From JADFNO01 sp965369945 (GTDB lineage Bacteria; Planctomycetota; Phycisphaerae; Phycisphaerales; SM1A02), in contig CBDUST010000270.1 in assembly GCA_965369945.1 (NCBI GenBank), positions 1 through 6,450 on the forward strand: a stretch of DNA of 6,450 bases, read 5' to 3'. A program made the position numbers and the translations under genes. A model generated the notes under the pieces. The model had not been told where the DNA came from, did not search any database, and saw nothing but the letters and a program-made list of their open reading frames with translations. Shown in pieces: positions 1-5,417 of the stretch. Within the stretch, counting starts at the first letter, position 1. Each line of letters begins with the position of its first letter.

Positions 1-230
1 CACCGGGTTCCAGTTCCCTGGGTCAAACGGATGCACCCGCACAACGCCCTATCGCCTTGTTTTGGACTTGGGTAGGCCCTCAGGAATACTCGCGCACGAC
101 CGGAACCCGGTGGGCGGTCTACCTAGATTCCAAATTTCGCCGAGATCACAGACACCGATGAAACCAACCGGACAAGCACCCAAGGCAGGTTTGGCACAGC
201 AGTTGCACGAGGAAGTTGACGACAAAGTAC

Positions 231-259
231 TTTCCAGGAAGCGATTCCTGCAATACACT
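231..259 (+). promoter_or_regulatory. Weak sigma70-like promoter candidate
   Basis: TTTCCA at 231-236 and TACACT at 254-259 are separated by 17 bases, each matching 4 of 6 consensus positions. The start would fall near 266, at the edge of the TGTAC/GTACA palindrome and about 40 bases before the ATG at 306. The match is weak and matters only because of this arrangement. Confidence 0.2.
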
Positions 260-267
260 ATGCAAGA

Positions 268-282
268 TGTACGTCATGTACA
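268..282. promoter_or_regulatory. TGTAC-N5-GTACA palindrome, possible operator
   Basis: TGTACGTCATGTACA is a perfect 5-bp inverted repeat around a 5-base spacer. It also contains a direct repeat of ATGTAC at 267-272 and 276-281. It lies between a weak promoter candidate and a small plus-strand ORF starting at 306, where a repressor site would be expected. I do not recognise it as a known regulator's site. A 15-base palindrome of this kind can occur by chance. Confidence 0.25.
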
Positions 283-305
283 CTACTAGCGGAGCACGAC
301 GTTTA

Positions 306-548
306 ATGCCAGAATCCAGCGTTCAACCTTCCAACGAGGGCGGTGACTGCCTAACGGTGGACCTCCCTACAGATCCGGTCAGAGTGACGCCGGAGCGAAA
401 ACTGCAGGTTCGGGAATTCAACCAATACTTGATCCTGCTGCCAACAGAGGAACAAGGGGTTCACCGCGAGGAAGCTGAGATCTGGTCTTGGCCGCGAAGC
501 TCGGGCCTTCACATGGCCATCAGCGATTCCGCCTCCACGCCGCTTTAA
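306..548 (+). CDS. Hypothetical small protein (80 aa), doubtful
   Basis: This is the only plus-strand frame with any case for being a gene. It encodes 80 residues from an ATG preceded by GGAG at 291-294, a rather long 11-base spacing. Codon use is ordinary and not obviously shadow-like. The protein is acidic to neutral and hydrophilic, has a central QVREFNQYLILLP segment, and shows no membrane segment, signal peptide or motif I recognise. Its last 29 bases overlap the 3' end of the convergent minus-strand proteinase, which ends at 520. The same frame is open upstream to an ATG at 216, but that start would run through the palindrome and promoter candidate. It may be a real orphan gene, the remnant of a longer one, or a chance ORF; I cannot assign a function. 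Confidence 0.25.
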   Translation: MPESSVQPSNEGGDCLTVDLPTDPVRVTPERKLQVREFNQYLILLPTEEQGVHREEAEIWSWPRSSGLHMAISDSASTPL

Positions 549-1755
549 TTTGCTCCGGAGGGCGGAGTCCCACAATTGGCGATTGTGCTCTCAAAGCAGC
601 CTGTACAGCTGGCGTGATTTGTTGTGCCAGGTGGTTGAACAGCTTCTGAAGATCGGCTGGCTTCGCCGCCCCGGGGTCAAACCCTGGCGGCAATTGGAAC
701 TGCACTTGAATCTGCTCCGGGACTTTGCGCTCCCGCTGCACCCGGAACTTGAACTCGAAGACGTGTGCCTGATACCGACTTTCGATTGCGCCTAGCAGAA
801 TGTCGGGAGTCTCACCTACATCGTCGTTCGGTCCAAGGTTGGCTAGCAGGTCGATCGGCTCACGCATCGCCATATCGCGTTCATAGGTTTCGTATAGTCG
901 CCACATCGTATCATCAAGCTGCGCTTGGCGTTTGTGGTTAGCTACATGAAGACCAAGCTCCTCTCTGGCCTCCTTCCGGCTGATGCCATGCCCGTGATAA
1001 CTCACTTCTTCAATGAGGCTTGCTAGAATCCGCCCGACTCTCTCTTGCTCGAGTTTTTGGTTGCGGGAATCAAGCAGGCGCTGACCTACCATCCGTATGT
1101 AGGCATGTTGTCGGTTGAGGAGACCAAGCCCGAGCGGTGAGATCTGATCCGTCAAGGATTTCAGCGCATCGACAAGTTCGTCTTCGCGACGGATACCGAA
1201 CTTGTTCTTCACAAAATCGATGTAGTTGGTGAGATCTTCAACACCGACCGGAGCATCCTTTCCTTGACGATTCGAGATGAACGGATGCCGCTCTAGGGAA
1301 GGATCTATGGGCCCAAGTTCCCCCTTTGGACCCATGAAAATGTGATCTGCACCAAGAGCGATCATCGTCGCTGCACTCATCGCATTGTAAGGGACAAGCA
1401 CGTTGAACTCACACGCGACTTCGCGAATCATAGAGGCGATCCGCCACGGAACGGCCGTATCGCCCCCGCCGCTAACGATGAAGATGGCGATCTTGAGCGA
1501 ATCAGGTTTCACATCGGCGGTGATGGCGCGAATATGATCGTAGATGAGCCGCACCGCGTCCTCGGCAATCCGAGTGCTGGGACCATGATTCGTGCCGAGG
1601 AAGCTCCGGCTCGCATTTATGTAGGTTATTACCCGCGTGCCTCTGCCGAGCACACGTTCTAGTTCTCGTATGAGCTCGAGGCGAGTTGCAATCGTCGAAC
1701 CAGCCCGTGATCGTCGAGACGGAGTCTTCTTGCTAGCTGCCCGTTTCCTTGCCAT
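520..1755 (-). CDS. SDH-family (Clp-fold) serine proteinase
   Basis: The 411-residue protein resembles the serine dehydrogenase proteinase family (SDH_protease, formerly DUF114), distant ClpP/SppA relatives with a Ser-Asp-His triad. In order: a basic, probably disordered tail (1-25); an IVSGGG strand-turn at 93-98 that would build the oxyanion hole; the nucleophile segment NAMSAATMIALGAD with Ser127; GPKGELGPIDP with Asp151; and YHGHGISRKEA with His254/His256 followed by LGL. This motif order is the family pattern. No signal peptide or N-terminal membrane helix is visible, unlike some archaeal members, so it is probably cytosolic. I chose ATG 1755 because GAGG lies 5 bases upstream and a promoter sits just before it; a GTG at 1875 keeps the frame open for 40 more residues but would place the promoter inside the gene. 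Substrate unknown. Confidence 0.85.
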   Translation of the reverse strand: MARKRAASKKTPSRRSRAGSTIATRLELIRELERVLGRGTRVITYINASRSFLGTNHGPSTRIAEDAVRLIYDHIRAITADVKPDSLKIAIFIVSGGGDTAVPWRIASMIREVACEFNVLVPYNAMSAATMIALGADHIFMGPKGELGPIDPSLERHPFISNRQGKDAPVGVEDLTNYIDFVKNKFGIRREDELVDALKSLTDQISPLGLGLLNRQHAYIRMVGQRLLDSRNQKLEQERVGRILASLIEEVSYHGHGISRKEAREELGLHVANHKRQAQLDDTMWRLYETYERDMAMREPIDLLANLGPNDDVGETPDILLGAIESRYQAHVFEFKFRVQRERKVPEQIQVQFQLPPGFDPGAAKPADLQKLFNHLAQQITPAVQAALRAQSPIVGLRPPEQIKAAWRRNR

Positions 1756-1782
1756 CGCTTCCTCATAACCTATCGAATTGTC

Positions 1783-1812
1783 AGTATAAGCTTCTTCCTC
1801 ACTTTGTGCCAA
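1783..1812 (-). promoter_or_regulatory. Sigma70-type promoter for the SDH proteinase
   Basis: On the minus strand, TTGGCA (1807-1812) and TATACT (1783-1788), each 5 of 6 to consensus, are 18 bases apart. Transcription would start near 1776, giving a leader of about 20 bases that holds the GAGGAA ribosome site (1759-1764) before ATG 1755. This arrangement supports the chosen start codon and suggests that the proteinase is transcribed independently of the nusG cluster. Confidence 0.55.
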
Positions 1813-1945
1813 TTCGAAAGGAAACGATCTAAACAACCTGATCGCTATTTTCTCGGTAATGGCAGTTCTGCGCACGGGTCCACCAGCGAGGCCGCCGCAA
1901 CGAATAGAGCTCTGAAGCGCAAAGAAAGACCGCGACCAATCCCAA

Positions 1946-1964
1946 TAAAACCGTGACGGCTTTA
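1946..1964 (-). terminator. Weak hairpin, possible terminator after KOW gene
   Basis: On the minus strand TAAAGCCG and CGGTTTTA form an 8-bp stem (one G-U pair) around the loop TCA. The T-rich part lies inside the 3' arm and continues as TT. It sits 83-101 bases past the stop of the KOW mini-gene. Only three G-C pairs and a short T-tract make it a poor intrinsic terminator, though it is the best candidate for separating the nusG cluster from the proteinase. Confidence 0.3.
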
Positions 1965-2046
1965 CTTGATCAATTCTGTTCAGCTGTCAGTTCTACCCCA
2001 ATGCCTGGCACCGAATGTCGAAGATCCGCCGGGGCGGGCCTGGTGC

Positions 2047-2244
2047 CTACTCTGCTCTTCGGATTTGCCAGTACTCAACCTCGATTGGCGCCTCTCGGCC
2101 GAAGATGGTGAGCATAACGCGCACAAGACCCTGTTCAGTGGGATTCTCTTCAACTATCGCATCGTAGTCCTTGAATGGACCTTCGGTAATTGTGACGCGA
2201 TCCCCGGGTTTGTAGTCTTCAGGCTCACCGAGAGCGGTCTTCAT
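2047..2244 (-). CDS. Stand-alone KOW-domain protein, NusG C-terminal paralogue
   Basis: The 65-residue protein consists of an 11-residue lead (MKTALGEPEDY) and one KOW domain. Over 53 aligned residues it shares 34 with the C-terminal domain of the NusG encoded immediately upstream, including VTITEGPF, GLVRV, TIFGR, API and EYWQI, so a tandem duplication of the nusG 3' end is the likely origin. Its ATG overlaps the nusG stop as ATGA (2241-2244), which predicts translational coupling; an independent ribosome site is weak. No NGN domain is present, so it should not bind RNA polymerase as NusG does. The Phe of TIFGR, matching E. coli NusG F165 (an S10 and Rho contact), is kept. The KOW signature Gly (YEG in the neighbour) is Ala here (YDA). 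The intact frame and conservative substitutions argue for a functioning protein. Its role is unknown; competition with NusG for S10 or Rho is inference only. Confidence 0.8.
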   Translation of the reverse strand: MKTALGEPEDYKPGDRVTITEGPFKDYDAIVEENPTEQGLVRVMLTIFGREAPIEVEYWQIRRAE

Positions 2245-2270
2245 TCCGCTTTCTGGATTTGCCAGTACTC
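2061..2270. repeat. Diverged tandem duplication of nusG 3' end
   Basis: The coding sequence of the KOW mini-gene and the 3' end of nusG form a direct repeat with a constant 194-base offset. Identical blocks include GGATTTGCCAGTACTC at 2061-2076 and 2255-2270, and TCGGCCGAAGAT at 2095-2106 and 2289-2300. Similarity continues through the KOW-coding part of both genes and is weaker between the blocks, so the duplication is not recent, or has since been reshaped by selection. Confidence 0.75.
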
Positions 2271-3113
2271 GAGTTCGATCGGGGCTTGTCGGCCGAAGAT
2301 CGTTACCAAGACGCGCACGAGACCCTTGTCCGGGAGGACTTCGTCTACGGTGCCTTCGTAGCTCTCGAACGGGCCCTCGGTGATCGTGACGTTGTCGCCC
2401 ACGTCAAACTCCATCTTGACGGTCGGCGTCTCTTCCGGCCGGCGCGAGTCGAAGAGCATCTTCTCGACCTCTTGGGTCTTCATCTGTGTGGGTCGCCCGG
2501 CCGTACCTACGAAGTCACCGACGCCGGTCGTTTCCTTGATGAGGAAGAAGACGTCCTGGGGAATGCGGCCATCGTCCTCGAGTTGCATCTCCACGAAGAT
2601 GTAACCTGGATAGAGCTTGGTCTCGGCGATTCTCGTCTTGCCACCCTTGAGAGTCTTGGTCTTCTCCGTGGGAACCATGATGCGGCCCACGCGACGGTCA
2701 AGGCCTTCGATCTGCACCTTGCGTAGCAGCGTTTCGCGAACGTAGTTTTCCTTGTTGGACGCGACACGCAGGACGAACCAGTCCATGCCCTCGCGGTACA
2801 TGGGCAGGTCGGCGGCGGGATCAAACGGCTTGTCGTCGGCGGTCTCGACTTCCACTACGGGCGGCTTTTTGGACCTACCCTTTTTGGATGACGGCGGCGC
2901 GGGTGCGGAGGTGGGGATACCTGCCGCGGCCAGCGTGGCATGTGCAGGTCGCTTCGCCGACGGCTCCGGACTCGAGGCGGGCTCGGCCGATGGGGGCGCT
3001 TCGCCCGCGCCGGCGTCGGCAGTCCCAGCGTCCGACTCCGTGACCGGCTCGGCACTCGACTCGGCGTCCGGCTCGTTCTGTGTTTGGGACTGACTGTTCA
3101 ATTCGTCTATCAC
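2241..3113 (-). CDS. nusG: Transcription elongation/antitermination factor NusG
   Basis: NusG binds RNA polymerase through its NGN domain and recruits S10/the leading ribosome or Rho through its KOW domain. This 290-residue protein shows the NGN domain at about 111-222 (WFVLRVASNKE, MVPTEK, LYPGYIFVEM, TGVGDFVG) and the KOW domain at about 237-290 (VGDNVTITEGPF, YEGTV, TIFGRQAPIELEYWQI), with Phe273 matching E. coli F165. E. coli NusG is 181 residues; the excess here is mostly an N-terminal extension of about 105 residues rich in Ala, Pro, Glu and Ser with a KKGRSKK basic patch at 77-83. The start is GTG at 3113, with a partial GAG ribosome site 9 bases upstream; it lies 38 bases after the secE stop. 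The next gene overlaps its stop. The identification is secure; the exact start is less so, since an internal start such as Met105 or Met110 would give a standard-sized NusG. Confidence 0.95.
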   Translation of the reverse strand: MIDELNSQSQTQNEPDAESSAEPVTESDAGTADAGAGEAPPSAEPASSPEPSAKRPAHATLAAAGIPTSAPAPPSSKKGRSKKPPVVEVETADDKPFDPAADLPMYREGMDWFVLRVASNKENYVRETLLRKVQIEGLDRRVGRIMVPTEKTKTLKGGKTRIAETKLYPGYIFVEMQLEDDGRIPQDVFFLIKETTGVGDFVGTAGRPTQMKTQEVEKMLFDSRRPEETPTVKMEFDVGDNVTITEGPFESYEGTVDEVLPDKGLVRVLVTIFGRQAPIELEYWQIQKAE

Positions 3114-3151
3114 TTGGGCGATCTCTTTTCGCGGGGCTGATGATTCGCCGG

Positions 3152-3559
3152 TCAGCCTTCCAGAACGTTAATCCAACGGAAGAACGGCGTGAAGATCAGA
3201 TAATCAAGAATAAAGATGGCGATGGCGATGAAGAACGTGAGGCCGATCACCACCCACGTCGAGCCGATGATCTCTCGCCGCGTCGACCAATTGACTTTCT
3301 TCATCTCGCCTTCGGTGGCGATGAGGAAGTCTCCGACTTTGGGCTTCACACAGATCAGGTAATAGAGCAGCCACCCGAAGAAGCCGAGCACAACAACCGT
3401 GCAGGCACCCTGGACGTAGATCGTCCTGGGCCCGAGTCTGAGGATTGAGAGTTGCTGCCACAACCACGCAGCGCCCATCAGAACGAGCGTCCCGCCGGCA
3501 ATCGCCGACATCAGCCTCGTCCAGTATCCCTGTCCTTGTTTATAGATTCCAAATGCCAT
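3152..3559 (-). CDS. secE: Preprotein translocase subunit SecE
   Basis: SecE clamps SecY in the SecYEG inner-membrane channel. The 135-residue protein has three predicted membrane helices at about 16-37, 46-70 and 100-123, the three-helix form seen in E. coli (127 residues) rather than the minimal single-helix form. The signature amphipathic segment EMKKVNWSTRRE lies at 85-96, just before the last helix, as the family requires. The frame is open back to 3634, but that start lies inside tRNA-Trp. ATG 3559 was chosen because AAGAG lies 9 bases upstream and MAFGIYKQGQG makes a sensible cytosolic N-terminus; ATG 3587-3589 is possible but has GAGGA directly abutting it. It follows tRNA-Trp by 48 bases and precedes nusG by 38, so co-transcription is likely. 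Confidence 0.93.
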   Translation of the reverse strand: MAFGIYKQGQGYWTRLMSAIAGGTLVLMGAAWLWQQLSILRLGPRTIYVQGACTVVVLGFFGWLLYYLICVKPKVGDFLIATEGEMKKVNWSTRREIIGSTWVVIGLTFFIAIAIFILDYLIFTPFFRWINVLEG

Positions 3560-3607
3560 TGGGTCACACTCTTGTTCGGACGTCAACATTCCTCGGCGAC
3601 GAGCCAA

Positions 3608-3680
<73 letters not shown>

Positions 3681-3725
3681 CCGGTTATTCCATTCGGACT
3701 TCCGTCTAGCTTTTTTTCGCAGCGA

Positions 3726-3905
3726 TCACTTGCGCTTGATCTTATGCAGCGTGTGCTTTCGTAAGCGCGGGGAGTACTTCTTAAAGCCGGCCTTGACTTT
3801 CTCGGCTATTCCGCCCTTGACACGGATATTCGTGCGATAGTTCAGATCGCCCGTTTCGGTGCATTGAAGCCACACGTGTTCGCGGTCTGATGCTTTCTTG
3901 GCCAT
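3726..3905 (-). CDS. rpmG: 50S ribosomal protein L33
   Basis: This 59-residue basic protein begins MAKKASDREHVWLQC and ends KYSPRLRKHTLHKIKRK, the L33 pattern. L33 occurs as a zinc-binding form with two CxxC pairs and a zinc-free form. Here the first pair position reads CTET (Cys15 only) and the second reads SPRL, so the zinc ribbon is lost while the KHTLHK tail typical of the zinc form is kept. It starts 35 bases after the tuf stop and ends 45 bases before tRNA-Trp, as in the common tuf-rpmG-trpT-secE-nusG arrangement. The ribosome site is weak (GCGAGA about 9-14 bases upstream). The identification is firm from sequence and context. Confidence 0.93.
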   Translation of the reverse strand: MAKKASDREHVWLQCTETGDLNYRTNIRVKGGIAEKVKAGFKKYSPRLRKHTLHKIKRK

Positions 3906-3940
3906 AACGATGATCTCGCTAAAGGAACGACGGGGCTATA

Positions 3941-5140
3941 TCACTCGATGATCTTGGTCACCACGCCCGACCCAACGGTGCGCCCACCTTCGCGAACAGC
4001 GAACCGCAGACCATCTTCCATCGCGATCGGTTTCCCTTCCAGGTCGATCAACATCGTCACGTTGTCGCCGGGCATACACATCTCCGCTCCACCGAGCAGA
4101 TCGAGTTTGCCGGTCACGTCGGTCGTGCGGAAGTAGAACTGCGGCTTGTATCCGGAGAAGAACGGCGTGTGCCGCCCGCCCTCTTCCTTGGTCAGAACGT
4201 AGACCTCCGACTCGAACTTCGTATGCGGCGTGATCGAACCGGGTTTGCAAAGCACCTGCCCGCGCTCGACGTCATCCTTTTCGATACCACGCAGCAGCGT
4301 GCCGCAGTTGTCGCCGGCTTGTCCTTCGTCCAAGGTCTTGTTGAACATCTCGACGCCGGTGACGGTGGTCTTGCGACTCTCATCGGCCAGCCCGACGATC
4401 TCGATTTCGTCGCCGACATGAACCATGCCGCGCTCGATACGACCGGTGACGACGGTGCCACGACCTTTGATCGAGAAGACGTCTTCGATCGGCATGAGGA
4501 AGGGCTTGTCTGTCTCGCGCGTCGGCTCGGGGATGTAGCTATCCAGAGCTTCGATCAATTCATCGATCGACTTGCAGGCATCGTCGTCTTTTCCATTAGA
4601 CTCCATGGCCTTGAGGGCTGAGCCCATAATGATCGGAATCTCATCGCCCGGGAAGTCGTACATCGACAACAGCTCGCGGACTTCCAGTTCGACGAGTTCC
4701 AGAAGCTCCGGATCGTCGACCGCATCAACCTTGTTCAGGTAGACGACCATCGCCGGCACGCCGACCTGTCGCGCGAGCAGAATGTGCTCGCGAGTTTGCG
4801 GCATCGGCCCATCGGTTGCAGCAACGACGAGAATCGCGCCGTCCATCTGGGCCGCGCCGGTAATCATGTTCTTGATGTAGTCAGCGTGCCCGGGGCAATC
4901 GACGTGCGCATAGTGTCGCTTCGGCGACTCATATTCCTGGTGACTGGTCGCGATCGTAATGCCGCGAGCTTTCTCTTCCGGCGCGTTGTCGATCTGATCA
5001 AACGTCCGAATGTCAGCTAGACCCTTGGTCGCTTGGCGCATCGTGATGGCCGCGGTGAGGGTGGTCTTGCCGTGGTCGATATGACCGATCGTGCCGACGT
5101 TCACATGGGGCTTGGTTCTTTCGAAAACAGCCTTAGCCAT
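3941..5140 (-). CDS. tuf: Elongation factor Tu (EF-Tu)
   Basis: EF-Tu carries aminoacyl-tRNA to the ribosomal A site as a GTP complex and hydrolyses GTP on codon recognition. The 399-residue protein is full length. GTPase motifs are intact: P-loop GHIDHGKT (19-26), switch I RGITI with Thr62, DCPGH (81-85) with catalytic His85, NKVD (136-139) and SALK (174-177). Domains 2 and 3 follow (about 210-300 and 305-399), with GRGTVVTGRIERG, KFESEVYVL, GGRHTPF, YRPQFYFRTTD-like and EGGRTVGSGVV segments. GGAG lies 8 bases before the ATG. The gene is 129 bases after tRNA-Thr, the usual thrT-tuf pairing, and two hairpins occupy that leader. Ile in the P-loop, where E. coli has Val, is a conservative change. 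I see no defect. Whether the genome carries a second tuf copy cannot be judged here. Confidence 0.98.
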   Translation of the reverse strand: MAKAVFERTKPHVNVGTIGHIDHGKTTLTAAITMRQATKGLADIRTFDQIDNAPEEKARGITIATSHQEYESPKRHYAHVDCPGHADYIKNMITGAAQMDGAILVVAATDGPMPQTREHILLARQVGVPAMVVYLNKVDAVDDPELLELVELEVRELLSMYDFPGDEIPIIMGSALKAMESNGKDDDACKSIDELIEALDSYIPEPTRETDKPFLMPIEDVFSIKGRGTVVTGRIERGMVHVGDEIEIVGLADESRKTTVTGVEMFNKTLDEGQAGDNCGTLLRGIEKDDVERGQVLCKPGSITPHTKFESEVYVLTKEEGGRHTPFFSGYKPQFYFRTTDVTGKLDLLGGAEMCMPGDNVTMLIDLEGKPIAMEDGLRFAVREGGRTVGSGVVTKIIE

Positions 5141-5148
5141 CTCAGAAT

Positions 5149-5152
5149 CTCC
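5149..5152 (-). promoter_or_regulatory. tuf ribosome binding site
   Basis: GGAG on the minus strand lies 8 bases before the tuf ATG, within TTGGAGATTCTGAG. It is one of the better Shine-Dalgarno matches in the cluster and fixes the start at 5140. Confidence 0.7.
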
Positions 5153-5163
5153 AACAATTCTCT

Positions 5164-5189
5164 GTGGGGTCCATAGAAGTCAGACCCAC
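5164..5189 (-). promoter_or_regulatory. Leader hairpin just upstream of tuf ribosome site
   Basis: GTGGGTC and GACCCCAC on the minus strand form a 7-bp stem with one bulged C around an 11-base loop. Its base is 11 bases upstream of the GGAG of tuf. No T-run follows, so it is not a terminator. It might influence ribosome loading or mRNA processing; this is inference from position only. Confidence 0.35.
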
Positions 5190-5207
5190 CTTGAAATCAA
5201 GCGCTAA

Positions 5208-5232
5208 TCGACCATGGACGCTCCATGATCGA
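5208..5232 (-). other. 11-bp hairpin between tRNA-Thr and tuf
   Basis: On the minus strand TCGATCATGGA and TCCATGGTCGA pair completely (11 bp, one G-U) around the loop GCG. The wobble pair exists only in the minus-strand RNA (it would be A-C in the plus strand), which fits a structure selected in the tuf transcript. No T-run follows. It lies 38 bases past the tRNA and 68 before tuf, so it could guide processing that separates the tRNA from the mRNA or protect the new mRNA 5' end. Confidence 0.55.
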
Positions 5233-5269
5233 GGCTATGCCGGACACCTTTGATAGGGTATCCACTTGA

Positions 5270-5341
5270 AGCCGCCGATGGGACTCGAACCCATGACCTC
5301 ACCCTTACCAAGGGTGTGCTCTACCACTGAGCTACGGCGGC
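5270..5341 (-). tRNA. thrT: tRNA-Thr (anticodon GGU)
   Basis: The 72-base cloverleaf is complete: acceptor GCCGCCG/CGGCGGC, D stem GCTC/GAGC, anticodon stem CACCC/GGGTG around loop TTGGTAA (anticodon GGT, reading ACC and ACU), and T stem ATGGG/CCCAT around TTCGAGT. The discriminator is T and the CCA end is not encoded (TCA follows). It stands 129 bases ahead of tuf, the same pairing as thrT-tufB in E. coli, and is probably processed from a shared transcript. Confidence 0.96.
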
Positions 5342-5386
5342 CAATCGACGGATCCATTTCGAGCCGGCTGTGGCCGACCCCGATTG

Positions 5387-5410
5387 AAAAACCGCCCCAA
5401 GCTGGGACGG
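5387..5410 (-). terminator. Intrinsic terminator-like hairpin with T5
   Basis: On the minus strand CCGTCCC and GGGGCGG form a 7-bp stem (one G-U, otherwise G-C) around the loop AGCTT, followed at once by TTTTT. This is a textbook intrinsic terminator shape. It lies 109 bases past the stop of the pseudopilin gene, so ending that transcript is the simplest role. It also begins almost exactly where transcription from the 5418-5445 promoter candidate would start, so it could instead be the 5' hairpin of the tRNA-Thr/tuf leader. Confidence 0.6.
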
Positions 5411-5417
5411 ACACAAG

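Larger units (their letters stand above)
1..305. other. No recognisable gene at left edge
   Basis: I see no convincing gene in these 305 bases. Short open frames exist on both strands (plus 62-289, minus 49-258), but they overlap each other and look like low-complexity Cys/Pro/Arg-rich chance translations. Neither has a clear ribosome binding site or a recognisable motif. The only structure noted is the TGTAC/GTACA palindrome at 268-282, listed separately. The stretch could be intergenic DNA, decayed coding sequence, or the edge of a gene outside the window. Confidence 0.5.

Noticed and set aside
1756..1875. N-terminal extension of the SDH proteinase to GTG 1875
   Set aside because: It contains a well-formed promoter and the ribosome site for ATG 1755, and no ribosome site of its own; the extra 40 residues show no family motif.
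2007..2047. GGCACC/GGTGCC inverted repeat past the KOW gene stop
   Set aside because: Six pairs around a loop of about 30 bases with no T-run; too weak to call a terminator.
2259..3140. Long open frames on the plus strand and other minus frames across nusG (for example 2259-2726, 2752-3093, 2855-3055)
   Set aside because: They are antisense or frame-shifted shadows of nusG, caused by its GC-rich codons, and have no domains or ribosome sites.
3700..3720. T7 run on the plus strand between tRNA-Trp and rpmG
   Set aside because: It looks like a terminator tail on the plus strand, but no plus-strand gene precedes it and the adjacent stem has only 4 pairs; on the coding strand it is an A-run.
4169..4621. 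150-codon plus-strand frame opposite tuf
   Set aside because: Complete overlap with the strongly conserved EF-Tu gene; its sequence is explained as a shadow.
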